Shown piece after piece: positions 56,042 through 64,000 of a stretch of 64,000 nt of DNA (the first letter of the stretch is position 1; every line of letters begins with the position of its first letter). The translations under genes were made by a program, and so were the position numbers. Below the pieces are notes generated by a model. It searched no databases. It worked only from the letters and a program-made list of their open reading frames with translations, and was not told where the DNA came from. The stretch is from the NCBI RefSeq assembly GCF_004364335.1, contig NZ_SOCR01000005.1:248001-312000 (forward strand), written 5' to 3'. Origin of the DNA: Pseudomonas graminis. GTDB lineage: Bacteria > Pseudomonadota > Gammaproteobacteria > Pseudomonadales > Pseudomonadaceae.

Positions 56042-56992
56042 ATGCGTAAGTCATTGATGCGCATGACGTTGCGTCAATTACGGATCTTTAATGAGGTCTG
56101 TGATTTGCGCTCTTACAGTCGCGCAGCTGAAGAAATGTCGCTGACCCAGCCGGCGGTGAGCCTGCAGATTCGTCAGCTGGAAGAGCTGGTCGGCCAGCCG
56201 CTATTTGAATACGTGGGTAAAAAGCTCTATCTCACGGAAGCAGCCGAGGCGCTGCAGCTCGCCAGCCGCGACATCTTTGGTCGGCTGGAGAACCTCGACA
56301 TGCAGCTCTCCGACATGCAGGGCTCGCTGCAGGGGCAGCTCAAACTGGCGATCGAATCCAGCGCCAAGTACTTCGTGCCGCACCTGTTTGCGGCCTTCAA
56401 GCGCAAATACCCGGAAGTCATGCTCAACCTCACGGTCGTCAATCGAGCGCAGGTGATTCGGCGACTCTCGGATAACCGCGATGACCTGGTGGTGATGTCG
56501 ATGGTCCCGCAGGACATGGGCCTGGAGTTCTTGCCCTTTCTGAATAACCCGATCGTTGCCGTGGCGCAGCCGGATCATCCGTTGACGCTGTTGCCCAATC
56601 CAATGTTGAAGGATCTGGAGTCGGCAACGCTGGTGGTCCGCGAGCAGGGCTCGGGGACGCGCAAGGCGTGCGAGGAGTATTTCAAGGAGAAGCGCATTCA
56701 CTTCGAGCACACGCTGGAGGTCTCATCGGCCGAGGCGCAGCGCGAATGCGTGGTCGCGGGGCTTGGCGTCGCACTGCTGACGCGCCATGCGCTGAGCCTG
56801 GAACTTGCCACTGGCACGCTGATTGAGCTGCCAGTGGCCGAATTGCCGCTGTACCGAAGCTGGTGCGTCGTACAGGCACGGGACAAACGTCTGTCGCCGG
56901 TGGCTCACGCGTTCCTGTCATTCATTCGGACGGAGCGTACACAGATCAGCGAGCTGGTCGCGCGCTTTGATGGCCACCTTCCGAAGCGCTAG
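56042..56992 (+). CDS. pycR: LysR-family regulator PycR
   Basis: The 316-residue protein has an N-terminal LysR helix-turn-helix (LRQLRIFNEVCDLRSYSRAA and EEMSLTQPAVSLQIRQLEEL) and a substrate-binding domain. It is divergent from pycA, as P. aeruginosa PycR (PA5437) is. AGGAG lies upstream of ATG 56042. It may control pyruvate carboxylase. Two palindromes in the shared gap may be its operator. Symbol is by synteny and similarity. Confidence 0.85.
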   Translation: MRKSLMRMTLRQLRIFNEVCDLRSYSRAAEEMSLTQPAVSLQIRQLEELVGQPLFEYVGKKLYLTEAAEALQLASRDIFGRLENLDMQLSDMQGSLQGQLKLAIESSAKYFVPHLFAAFKRKYPEVMLNLTVVNRAQVIRRLSDNRDDLVVMSMVPQDMGLEFLPFLNNPIVAVAQPDHPLTLLPNPMLKDLESATLVVREQGSGTRKACEEYFKEKRIHFEHTLEVSSAEAQRECVVAGLGVALLTRHALSLELATGTLIELPVAELPLYRSWCVVQARDKRLSPVAHAFLSFIRTERTQISELVARFDGHLPKR

Positions 56993-57176
56993 CGCTCTGC
57001 CAGAAGTGGGCCGTGGCGCCATCCAGATAGTTCGAGAGCTCCTGGTTCAGTCGGCGTTCTTCGGAATGGCTTTCGATCGCGCGCCGGAACGCCATGCGGC
57101 GTTGGTCTTCCTGCTGACGGCGGGTCTTGGTGCTGGAGGGGCTGTGCTGCTGCGAGTCATCGTAGTGCCGAGGCAT
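56946..57176 (-). CDS. Small charged protein, PA3496-like
   Basis: The 76-residue product begins MPRHYDDSQQHS and contains a strongly basic-acidic segment RRQQEDQRRMAFRRAIES (about 18-36), a pattern I associate with the PA3496 family of small Pseudomonas proteins. Its last codons overlap the end of pycR on the other strand by 47 bases. GGGAG precedes ATG 57176. Function unknown. It fills most of the pycR-HexR gap. Confidence 0.6.
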   Translation of the reverse strand: MPRHYDDSQQHSPSSTKTRRQQEDQRRMAFRRAIESHSEERRLNQELSNYLDGATAHFWQSASASEGGHQSARPAR

Positions 57177-57285
57177 ATCCTGTCTCCCATTCGTGTGCGG
57201 GAGTACAGAGTGGCGGGACGCGGTGACGATCAGACGTCGGAAGCGTTACAGGTTGGTGAAGGTTTCAGCACTGCGGGGGCTTAGC

Positions 57286-58152
57286 TCAATCTTCGGATGA
57301 TTTGATCGACTTCGGCGACAACCGCAGGCTGCGCAAACTACGCTTCACGCTTTTCAGGTGATTGACCAGGCTTGGACCGCGCGCCATTGCGACGCCCATT
57401 GCCAGGACATCAATGACCACCAAGTGCGCGATGCGCGAGGTCAACGGCGTATAGATCTCGGTGTCTTCGTGCACATCGATGGCGAGGTTGACCGTGGACA
57501 GCTCGGCCAATGGCGTCTGACTCGGGCACAGGGTGATCAGGTTGGCGCCGCTTTCGCGCACCAGATTCGCCGTGATCAGCAAGTCTTTCGAACGACCGGA
57601 CTGGGAGATACACACCGCGACGTCCGTGGGTTTGAGCGTCACAGCCGACATCGCCTGCATGTGCGGATCGGAGTAGGACGCTGCCGTCAGTAACAGACGG
57701 AAGAACTTGTGCTGGGCGTCAGCCGCGACCGCACCCGAGGCGCCGAAACCGTAGAACTCGACACGATGCGCCGCAGCCATGACCGTCACCGCTGCCTGCA
57801 AGGCATGGGGGTCGAGCTTTTCGCGCACTTCTATCAGCGTGTGCAGGGTGGTATCGAAAATCTTCAGGCTGTAATCGGCGACGGAATCGTCTTCGTGGAT
57901 GGCGAACTGCCCGAAGCTCGCGCCAGCGGCGAGGCTTTGGGCCAGCTTTAGTTTCAGGTCCTGAAAACCGGTACAGCCAATGGCGCGACAGAAACGCACG
58001 ATGGTCGGCTCGCTGATGCCGACCGCATGAGCGAGATCAGCCATGGAGCTGTGCATCACGGCCGCCGGATCAAGCAGCACGTGATCGGCTACTTTCAGCT
58101 CCGACTTGCGCAAGAGATGGCGTGACTGGGCGATGTGCTGCAACAGATTCAA
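57286..58152 (-). CDS. RpiR/HexR-family sugar-metabolism regulator
   Basis: The 288-residue protein has an N-terminal RpiR helix-turn-helix (about 1-75: SELKVADHVLLDPAAVMHSS, VGISEPTIVRFCRAIGCTG) and a C-terminal SIS sugar-phosphate domain (about 120-245, with YGFGASGAVA and ISQSGRSKDLL). It closely resembles HexR, the KDPG-responsive repressor of glucose genes, and corresponds to PA5438 rather than the hexR next to zwf, so I leave the symbol empty. Start is TTG 58152; no nearby ATG fits. A perfect palindrome lies 44 bases upstream. Confidence 0.9.
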   Translation of the reverse strand: MNLLQHIAQSRHLLRKSELKVADHVLLDPAAVMHSSMADLAHAVGISEPTIVRFCRAIGCTGFQDLKLKLAQSLAAGASFGQFAIHEDDSVADYSLKIFDTTLHTLIEVREKLDPHALQAAVTVMAAAHRVEFYGFGASGAVAADAQHKFFRLLLTAASYSDPHMQAMSAVTLKPTDVAVCISQSGRSKDLLITANLVRESGANLITLCPSQTPLAELSTVNLAIDVHEDTEIYTPLTSRIAHLVVIDVLAMGVAMARGPSLVNHLKSVKRSLRSLRLSPKSIKSSED

Positions 58153-58195
58153 AGGGCAGGACTCAAATGAAGGATGGGCCGGGCTGTAGCTTTCT

Positions 58196-58210
58196 TGTAG
58201 TTATACTACA
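58196..58210. promoter_or_regulatory. Perfect palindrome upstream of the HexR-like gene (putative operator)
   Basis: TGTAGTTATACTACA is a six-base-arm perfect inverted repeat with a three-base centre. It fits the HexR consensus known from other gammaproteobacteria (TGTARTTWAATTACA-like). It lies 44 bases before the start codon of the HexR-like gene, so autoregulation is likely. Confidence 0.7.
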
Positions 58211-58269
58211 TGACCTGCAAACCGCACAGTTAAACGATCTTCCCGTGGTCAACCGATCGGTGTTGAGGG

Positions 58270-60336
58270 TCAGGTCGCTTTGTAGTGTAGGGCTTTTCGT
58301 ACAGGACTCCAGGCTTCGGCTTGCCGACTGCGCAGGATGCCGCCCATGACGCTCGCCTCCACTGGCCGACTGATCAGGTAGCCCTGCACCTCATCGCAAC
58401 CATGCGACCTGAGAAACTCCAGTTGCTCGCAATCTTCAACGCCCTCGGCCACCACCCTGAGGTCAAGACTGTGGGCCATCGCAATAATCGCCTTGGTAAT
58501 CGCCGCGTCTTCCGCCCCTTCATTCAAACCACGAATAAAGGCCTGGTCGATCTTCACGCAGTGCACCGGAAATCGTTTCAGGTAGCTCAACGAGGAATAG
58601 CCGGTGCCAAAGTCGTCGATGGCCAGTTTCACGCCGAGTGCGCGCAGTTGCTGAAACGTGGTGATGATGTGCTCGACGCTCTCCAGCAACTGACTCTCGG
58701 TGAGCTCAAGCTCCAGGTATTCCGGCTTGAGCGCGGTCTCTTCGAGTACTTGCCGCACGAGGCTGACCAGCTTGCCCTGACGCATCTGGTGCACCGAAAG
58801 ATTGACGGACACCCTGATCGGAGCGAGACCCTCCCGCTGCCATTCGCAGGCCTGGTGGCAGGCTTTGCGCAGCACGAACTCCCCGATGTTGGCGATCAGG
58901 CCGGTCTCCTCCGCCAGCCCGATGAACTCGCCGGGCGAAATCAGACCGCGCTCGGGATGACGCCAGCGCACCAATGCTTCCGCAGAATTAAGGCGCCCGC
59001 TTTCCAGCTCCAGCTTCGGCTGATAAAAAACCTCCAGCTGCCCTTCTGCGATCGCGCGCCGCAGCTGGATTTCCAGCTGCAAACGACCGGGCGTACCTGC
59101 CTCTAGACTCTCGCTGTAGAACTGGAAATTGTCGCCGCCCAAGTGCTTGGCGTGCTGCATGGCCATATTTGCCTGGCTGACCAGGGCGGGAATGTCACGG
59201 GCAGAGCCCGGCAGCAACGCAATGCCGATCGAGGCACTGATCACCAGCTCATGGCCGGACACCGATATCGGCGAACGCAGTTTCGCCAGCAGGCGCGTCG
59301 TGATTCGCGCCATCGTGGTCAGGTTGCCGTGGCTGTCGAACAGCACGGCAAACTCGTCCGCCGACAACCGCGCGACAGTGTCGGCGTCTGCGACGTGGGC
59401 ATTCAGCCTGCGCGCGACGAGGCGCAGCAGTTGGTCAGCGATGTCGTGACCCAGGCTGTCATTGAGCAATTTGAAGCGATCGAGGTTGATGTGGAGCAAG
59501 GCCAGCGTGCGCCCGCCATGACGCGCACGCTGGTTGGCCTCACGCAGCCGCTCGTTGAACAGCGCCCGATTGGCAAGGCCGGTCAGCTCATCGTAATGGG
59601 TCAGATAACGCGTACGCTCTTCATACTGGCGCTTCAACTCGCGGTTAAGCTCGTCGCTTTCGGCCTGGGCCTGTTGAAGATGCTCAATGAGCGCCACGTT
59701 CTGAAATCGCCGGATCAGGCCCCGCTCAATCAGACGGTTGACCTGCGCAGCCACCACGATCAGCGCCAGCAGCAGGATCAGTCCGAGCCAGCCCCAGCCA
59801 TGGCATTGCGGGTCGCCGGTCCAGAACAGATAGAAGATGGGCGGCAGCAGGCACGGCAGCGTGAAGGTGAGGAACGCCGTAATGCTCACCGCATAGGCCA
59901 CACTGGCAGACAGCGTCGCAGCGCCGATCAGACCGAACGCCCAGGCCTGCTGGGCCAGGCTTTGCGCCGGCATCAGCACCAGCGCGGCGCTGGACAGGGT
60001 GAAACCGCTGACGCAGGCGCCGGCCAGAAACATGCGATTCCAGATCGGCTGCGATCGACGATCGAGTGATGCCGACCTGAACGCCGCGACTTGCAGCACG
60101 CGCAGGCACACCAGCGCTGAAAGCCATCCCAGCCAGACGCCAACCAGCACGTACCGCTCGGGGCTCCAGAGCAGCCACGCGCAGAGCAAACCATTGATGA
60201 ACATGAACAGGGTCGGCAGCAGAGACCCCTGATAAAGAAGGCGGGTGCGCTCGGCGGCAAGCTGGGTCGCGAACTGCTTGCAGATGACACGACGTGTCGC
60301 CACGGAGTCTGCCGGGGCTTCGGAGCTGAAGGTCAT
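58270..60336 (-). CDS. GGDEF-EAL membrane protein, likely c-di-GMP phosphodiesterase
   Basis: The 688-residue protein has an N-terminal region of about six hydrophobic helices (about 25-205), a coiled linker, a GGDEF domain (about 250-415) and an EAL domain (about 430-675). The GGDEF motif reads SADEF, so cyclase activity is probably lost. EAL catalytic motifs are intact: EALVRWRHP, SVNLS and IDDFGTGYSSL. It should degrade c-di-GMP; the degenerate GGDEF could bind GTP as an allosteric site. ATG 60336 starts MTFSSEAP; the longer frame is not homologous. It is divergent from uvrD as PA5442 is. Confidence 0.9.
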   Translation of the reverse strand: MTFSSEAPADSVATRRVICKQFATQLAAERTRLLYQGSLLPTLFMFINGLLCAWLLWSPERYVLVGVWLGWLSALVCLRVLQVAAFRSASLDRRSQPIWNRMFLAGACVSGFTLSSAALVLMPAQSLAQQAWAFGLIGAATLSASVAYAVSITAFLTFTLPCLLPPIFYLFWTGDPQCHGWGWLGLILLLALIVVAAQVNRLIERGLIRRFQNVALIEHLQQAQAESDELNRELKRQYEERTRYLTHYDELTGLANRALFNERLREANQRARHGGRTLALLHINLDRFKLLNDSLGHDIADQLLRLVARRLNAHVADADTVARLSADEFAVLFDSHGNLTTMARITTRLLAKLRSPISVSGHELVISASIGIALLPGSARDIPALVSQANMAMQHAKHLGGDNFQFYSESLEAGTPGRLQLEIQLRRAIAEGQLEVFYQPKLELESGRLNSAEALVRWRHPERGLISPGEFIGLAEETGLIANIGEFVLRKACHQACEWQREGLAPIRVSVNLSVHQMRQGKLVSLVRQVLEETALKPEYLELELTESQLLESVEHIITTFQQLRALGVKLAIDDFGTGYSSLSYLKRFPVHCVKIDQAFIRGLNEGAEDAAITKAIIAMAHSLDLRVVAEGVEDCEQLEFLRSHGCDEVQGYLISRPVEASVMGGILRSRQAEAWSPVRKALHYKAT

Positions 60337-60508
60337 GGCGTTTCTTATAATTGGTGGCCTTGAACGTTCGCGGAGGATACACAAGCGTCCGTCGAGACCA
60401 AACAGTCATCAATTAAAATCTACAGACGGCAAAAAATCGGAGTGACAACATCACGACCGGCCAGCGTTAGGGTTTGCCCATGCCCTCACGGCGCCCTAGA
60501 ATGCCCCG

Positions 60509-62692
60509 ATGCGCGATGACCTTTCCCTTCTGCTTAACTCCCTCAACGATGCCCAACGCCAGGCCGTAGCTGCCTCCGTGGGTCGTCAGTTGGTCCTGGC
60601 CGGCGCTGGTTCCGGCAAAACCCGTGTGCTGGTGCACCGTATCGCCTGGTTGATCCAGGTCGAGAACGCCTCGCCGCACTCGATCCTGTCGGTGACGTTC
60701 ACCAACAAGGCTGCAGCCGAGATGCGCCATCGCATCGAGCAGTTGATGGGTATCAACCCGGCCGGCATGTGGGTGGGCACCTTCCACGGCCTGGCGCACC
60801 GCCTGCTGCGGGCGCACTGGCAGGAAGCGGGTCTGAACCAGAGCTTCCAGATCCTCGACAGCGATGACCAGCAGCGACTGGTCAAGCGCGTCATGCGCGA
60901 GCTGAATCTGGATGAGCAGCGCTGGCCGGCACGGCAAGCGCAGTGGTTCATCAACGGGCAGAAGGACGAAGGCCTGCGCCCCAAACACATTCAGGCCTCG
61001 GGCGACCTGTTTCTGACGACCATGAAGTCAGTCTACGAGGCGTACGAAGCGGCCTGTCAGCGCGCCGGCGTCATCGACTTCTCCGAGCTGCTGCTTCGCG
61101 CGCTGGATCTGTGGCGCGACAACCCGAGCCTGCTTGCGCACTATCAGCGCCGTTTCCGTCACGTGCTGGTGGACGAATTCCAGGACACCAACGCCGTTCA
61201 ATACGCCTGGTTGCGCCTGCTTGCCCAGGGCGGCGACAGCCTGATGGTGGTCGGCGACGACGATCAGTCCATCTACGGCTGGCGTGGCGCGAAGATCGAG
61301 AATATTCATCAGTATTCCGAAGACTTCCCCGACACCGAGACCATCCGCCTGGAGCAAAACTATCGCTCCACCGCGAGCATCCTCAAGGCCGCCAACGGCT
61401 TGATCGTCAATAACACCGGGCGACTGGGCAAAGAGCTGTGGACCGACGTCGGCGATGGCGAACTGATCAATCTGTATGCCGCGTTCAACGAACACGATGA
61501 AGCGCGTTATGTGGTCGAGACCATTGAGAGCGCGATCAAGACCGGCCTGGCGCGCAGCGACATCGCCATTCTGTATCGTTCCAACGCCCAGTCCCGGGTC
61601 CTCGAAGAGGCATTGCTGCGCGAGCGCATCCCGTACCGTATTTACGGTGGCCAGCGCTTCTTCGAGCGCGCCGAGATCAAGAACGCCATGGCGTATATGC
61701 GCCTGCTCGACGGACGCGGTAACGATTCGGCGCTGGAGCGGGTAATCAACGTCCCGCCCCGCGGCATTGGCGAGAAAACCGTCGAAGCGATTCGCGAGCA
61801 TGCGCGCCATGCCGACGTTTCCATGTGGGAAGCCATGCGCCTGCTGGTCGCCAACAAAGGCCTGACCGGTCGTGCAGCTGGGGCGTTGGGCGCGTTCATC
61901 GAACTGATCGAGAACCTCGCCGCCAAGGCCGCGGACATGCCGTTGCATCTGATGACTCAGACGGTCATCGAGCAGTCCGGCCTGATCACGTACCACAAGG
62001 AAGAGAAAGGCGAGAAAGGCCAGGCCCGGGTGGAAAACCTTGAGGAACTGGTCAGCGCCGCACGCGCCTTCGAGAACAGCGACGAAGAGGAAGACCTGAC
62101 GCCGCTGGCTGCATTCCTTGGCCATGCCTCACTGGAGGCAGGCGATACGCAGGCGGATGAGCACGAAGACAGCATTCAGTTGATGACGCTGCACAGCGCC
62201 AAAGGTCTGGAATTCCCGTACGTGTTCCTGGTAGGGATGGAAGAAGGCCTGTTTCCGCACAAGATGAGCCTGGAAGAGCCGGGCCGCCTGGAAGAAGAGC
62301 GTCGTCTGGCTTATGTGGGCATCACCCGCGCCATGCAGCATCTAGTGATGACCTACGCAGAAACCCGACGCCTCTACGGAAGTGAAACCTACAACAAGGT
62401 TTCGCGCTTCGTGCGGGAGGTTCCGCCCAACCTGATTCAGGAAGTGCGGCTGTCCAACAGCGTGACCCGTCCGTTCGGCGGTTCCAAAACCATGGCCCCG
62501 AGTCGTCTGTTCGATGGCGAAGCCATTCCGCAGAGCCAGTTCTCCTTGGGCCAGCATGTACAGCACGCGGTGTTTGGCGAAGGCGTGATCCTTAACTTTG
62601 AGGGCTCAGGCGCTCAGGCGCGGGTGCAGGTGAATTTTTCGGAAGGCAGCAAGTGGCTGATGCTAGGGTACGCGAAGCTCGAGCCGGTTTGA
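60509..62692 (+). CDS. uvrD: DNA helicase II UvrD
   Basis: UvrD unwinds DNA in nucleotide excision and mismatch repair. The 727-residue protein is a superfamily 1 helicase with Walker A AGAGSGKT (31-38), motif II DEFQDTN (about 220-226), motif III DDDQSIYGWRGA and motif VI YVGITRAM (about 605-612). Length is normal. It is divergent from the EAL gene and ends 200 bases before the Tim44-like gene. Confidence 0.97.
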   Translation: MRDDLSLLLNSLNDAQRQAVAASVGRQLVLAGAGSGKTRVLVHRIAWLIQVENASPHSILSVTFTNKAAAEMRHRIEQLMGINPAGMWVGTFHGLAHRLLRAHWQEAGLNQSFQILDSDDQQRLVKRVMRELNLDEQRWPARQAQWFINGQKDEGLRPKHIQASGDLFLTTMKSVYEAYEAACQRAGVIDFSELLLRALDLWRDNPSLLAHYQRRFRHVLVDEFQDTNAVQYAWLRLLAQGGDSLMVVGDDDQSIYGWRGAKIENIHQYSEDFPDTETIRLEQNYRSTASILKAANGLIVNNTGRLGKELWTDVGDGELINLYAAFNEHDEARYVVETIESAIKTGLARSDIAILYRSNAQSRVLEEALLRERIPYRIYGGQRFFERAEIKNAMAYMRLLDGRGNDSALERVINVPPRGIGEKTVEAIREHARHADVSMWEAMRLLVANKGLTGRAAGALGAFIELIENLAAKAADMPLHLMTQTVIEQSGLITYHKEEKGEKGQARVENLEELVSAARAFENSDEEEDLTPLAAFLGHASLEAGDTQADEHEDSIQLMTLHSAKGLEFPYVFLVGMEEGLFPHKMSLEEPGRLEEERRLAYVGITRAMQHLVMTYAETRRLYGSETYNKVSRFVREVPPNLIQEVRLSNSVTRPFGGSKTMAPSRLFDGEAIPQSQFSLGQHVQHAVFGEGVILNFEGSGAQARVQVNFSEGSKWLMLGYAKLEPV

Positions 62693-62765
62693 TCGGCAAC
62701 TGACGATGCGTTGATGCGCCCCTTGTATTCCCACATCCAGCCCCCCATCTTTCCTACAGAACTTT

Positions 62766-62805
62766 CTTCACCTGCCTACAACCCAAGTAGGGCAGGCAGG
62801 TGAAG
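62766..62805. repeat. Long palindrome before the Tim44-like gene
   Basis: CTTCACCTGCCT and AGGCAGGTGAAG are perfect 12-base inverted arms with a 16-base centre that can itself pair partly (CTAC with GTAG). No T-tract follows, so a protein-binding site or a uvrD terminator remnant are both possible. Confidence 0.6.
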
Positions 62806-62899
62806 ATTCACGCAAAAGCCGGAAACATATGGCCGCTGGTCATCCCCATTTGTCCTGTGCAACATGGCGCGCGTGCAATCCACAAACGGGAATTCCCTT

Positions 62900-63754
62900 A
62901 TGCAACGTTTTCTTAGCATCGCTTTGGCAATGATGATCGGGCTCACCATGAGCCTCGACGTCAATGCTGCGCGTTTCGGTGGTGGCAAGAGCATGGGCTC
63001 GGCGCCAAGTCACCAGGCGCGTCAAACAGCTCCTTCTGCTCCTGCCGCAGCACCTAACGCCGCTGGCCGTCCTGCGCCTGCTGCTGGCGGTGCTTCCAAA
63101 TGGCTGGGCCCATTGGCCGGTCTCGCCGCCGGGGGTCTTCTGGCTTCCATGTTCATGGGTGGTGGCTTTGAGGGCATGCAGTTCTTCGACATCTTGATCA
63201 TGGCGATCATCGCCTTCGTGATCTTCCGCTTCATCGCGGCCCGTCGACGCAAACAGCAGCCACAGATGGCCCCCGCTGGTGCTCCTTATCAGCGTGAAAC
63301 CTTCGAACAGCCACAACCGGCACAGAATTCGATCTTCGGCGGTTCCGCTCCTGCAGCGGCAGCCCGTCCGGTGATCAATGCGCCGGCGTGGTTCAACGAA
63401 GAACGCTTCCTTGAGGCGGCCCGCAGCCACTTCCAGTCGCTGCAACAGCACTGGGACGCGAACGAGATGGACAAGATCTCCGAGTTCGTGACCCCGCAGA
63501 TGCTGCAGTTCCTGAAAAAAGAACGCGCGGATCTGGGTGAAGGCTTCCAGTCCACGTTCATCGACAACCTCACTGTGCAACTGGACGGTCTGGATGATCG
63601 CGCCGACAAGACCATCGCTACGCTGACATTCAACGGTGTGTCGAAAACGTCGCGCTTTGATCAGGGCGAAGTGTTCAGCGAAAGCTGGAACATGGAACGC
63701 GCCCAAGGTGACAACCAGCCTTGGCTGGTGGCAGGTATCCGCCAGAACGGCTAA
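62900..63754 (+). CDS. Tim44-like domain protein
   Basis: The 284-residue product has a signal peptide (about 1-24, ending VNAA), a Gly/Pro/Ala-rich segment, a hydrophobic stretch (about 65-120) that probably spans the membrane, and a C-terminal Tim44-like domain (about 150-284: WFNEERFLEAARSHFQSLQQ). Bacterial Tim44-like proteins are membrane-anchored and of unclear role. ATG 62900 starts the signal peptide. It is conserved after uvrD in Pseudomonas. An intrinsic terminator follows. Confidence 0.88.
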   Translation: MQRFLSIALAMMIGLTMSLDVNAARFGGGKSMGSAPSHQARQTAPSAPAAAPNAAGRPAPAAGGASKWLGPLAGLAAGGLLASMFMGGGFEGMQFFDILIMAIIAFVIFRFIAARRRKQQPQMAPAGAPYQRETFEQPQPAQNSIFGGSAPAAAARPVINAPAWFNEERFLEAARSHFQSLQQHWDANEMDKISEFVTPQMLQFLKKERADLGEGFQSTFIDNLTVQLDGLDDRADKTIATLTFNGVSKTSRFDQGEVFSESWNMERAQGDNQPWLVAGIRQNG

Positions 63755-63776
63755 TACCGTTGAGCTGCTGCAAATG

Positions 63777-63808
63777 AACCCCGGACTTGTTCCGGGGTTC
63801 TGCTTTTT
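63777..63808 (+). terminator. Intrinsic terminator after the Tim44-like gene
   Basis: AACCCCGGA pairs with TCCGGGGTT around a five-base loop, then CTGCTTTTT. It lies 23 bases after the stop codon. Confidence 0.85.
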
Positions 63809-63882
63809 ATAGAAGCCAAGTTAATTTGGCGATGCCTTTGAGCTACTGTATAACCCGCGCAAATCGTTAGAGGATCCACGTC

Positions 63883-64000
63883 GTGGAAGAAGTCATCGAA
63901 CAACTCCGTGAAGCCAATGAACCGGTCCCTGTCCCGCTTGAACTGCCTGATGAAGATCAGCTGGTCGAGGTTGAGGAGCAGCTGTTCATCAATATCCCCT
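63883..64000 (+). CDS. SMI1/KNR4-like protein, N-terminal part (truncated by window edge)
   Basis: The visible 39 codons, starting GTG, read MEEVIEQLREANEPVPVPLE and end at LFINIP. This matches the beginning of a conserved Pseudomonas SMI1/KNR4-fold protein (a domain also used in immunity proteins). An AGAGGAT lies upstream. The rest is outside the window. In Pseudomonas this homologue is a housekeeping-type gene rather than a toxin-system component, so I do not infer an immunity role. Confidence 0.75.
   Translation, partial: MEEVIEQLREANEPVPVPLELPDEDQLVEVEEQLFINIP

Noticed and set aside
63883..64000. Immunity protein of a toxin system (SMI1/KNR4 fold)
   Set aside because: Only 39 codons are visible, and the fold is also found in a conserved Pseudomonas gene without a neighbouring toxin.

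Overview
The window is chromosomal DNA from a fluorescent-type Pseudomonas (P. fluorescens / P. syringae / P. putida side of the genus). GC is high, coding density is about 90%, and gene order follows the Pseudomonas backbone I know from P. aeruginosa PA5336-PA5444 and P. putida: gmk-rpoZ-spoT-ridA, oxyR-recG, rubredoxin genes, ubiCA, phoBR, pst-phoU, purEK, aspA, pycAB-pycR, a HexR-like regulator, uvrD. Several intergenic gaps hold Pseudomonas REP-type inverted repeats. No rRNA, tRNA, insertion sequence, prophage, integrase or CRISPR array was found. I assign the genus with confidence but not the species.

Layout. 0-5 kb: yicC end, gmk, rpoZ, spoT, ridA, a lipoprotein. 5-11.3 kb: an SDR protein, exbB-exbD-tonB, oxyR, recG. 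11.4-17.6 kb: a YbaK-HDOD fusion, an SCP2-like protein, a tailed HU protein, rubredoxin reductase and rubredoxin (the 55-codon rubA is at 15349-15516), a three-unit REP array, ubiC and ubiA. 17.6-31 kb: the phosphate region, with phoB-phoR, a CNNM/CBS protein, an M23 peptidase, a response regulator, and phoU-pstB-pstA-pstC-pstS read on the minus strand. Pho boxes can be read before phoB, pstC and pstS, and an intrinsic terminator lies between pstS and pstC. 31-36 kb: a lower-GC delta-60 repeat protein, an MFS transporter, a thioesterase and an aldose epimerase-like protein. 36-44 kb: a DUF3299 protein, a YeaQ-like membrane protein, purE-purK with a possible attenuator in the purE leader, a LysR regulator, aspA, an amino acid:cation symporter and an asparaginase; the last three suggest an Asn/Asp use module. 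44-52.4 kb: a more accessory stretch with bestrophin, a second-type transketolase, a YeeE transporter, and a MocR regulator divergent from a PaiB-GNAT-GNAT cluster. 52.5-64 kb: split pyruvate carboxylase pycA/pycB with divergent pycR, a HexR-like regulator preceded by a perfect palindrome, an EAL phosphodiesterase, uvrD, a Tim44-like protein and the start of an SMI1/KNR4-like gene.

Most of the window is conserved core genome and I found no convincing new multi-gene system. The best leads are regulatory or architectural: the hairpin plus U-tract between the purE promoter and its start codon; the 12-bp tandem repeat with DnaA-box-like cores in the MocR linker; three-half-site Pho operators placed so close to pstC that its mRNA may be almost leaderless; the perfect palindrome before the HexR-like gene; paired palindromes between pycA and pycR; and the isolated delta-60 repeat gene next to pstS.
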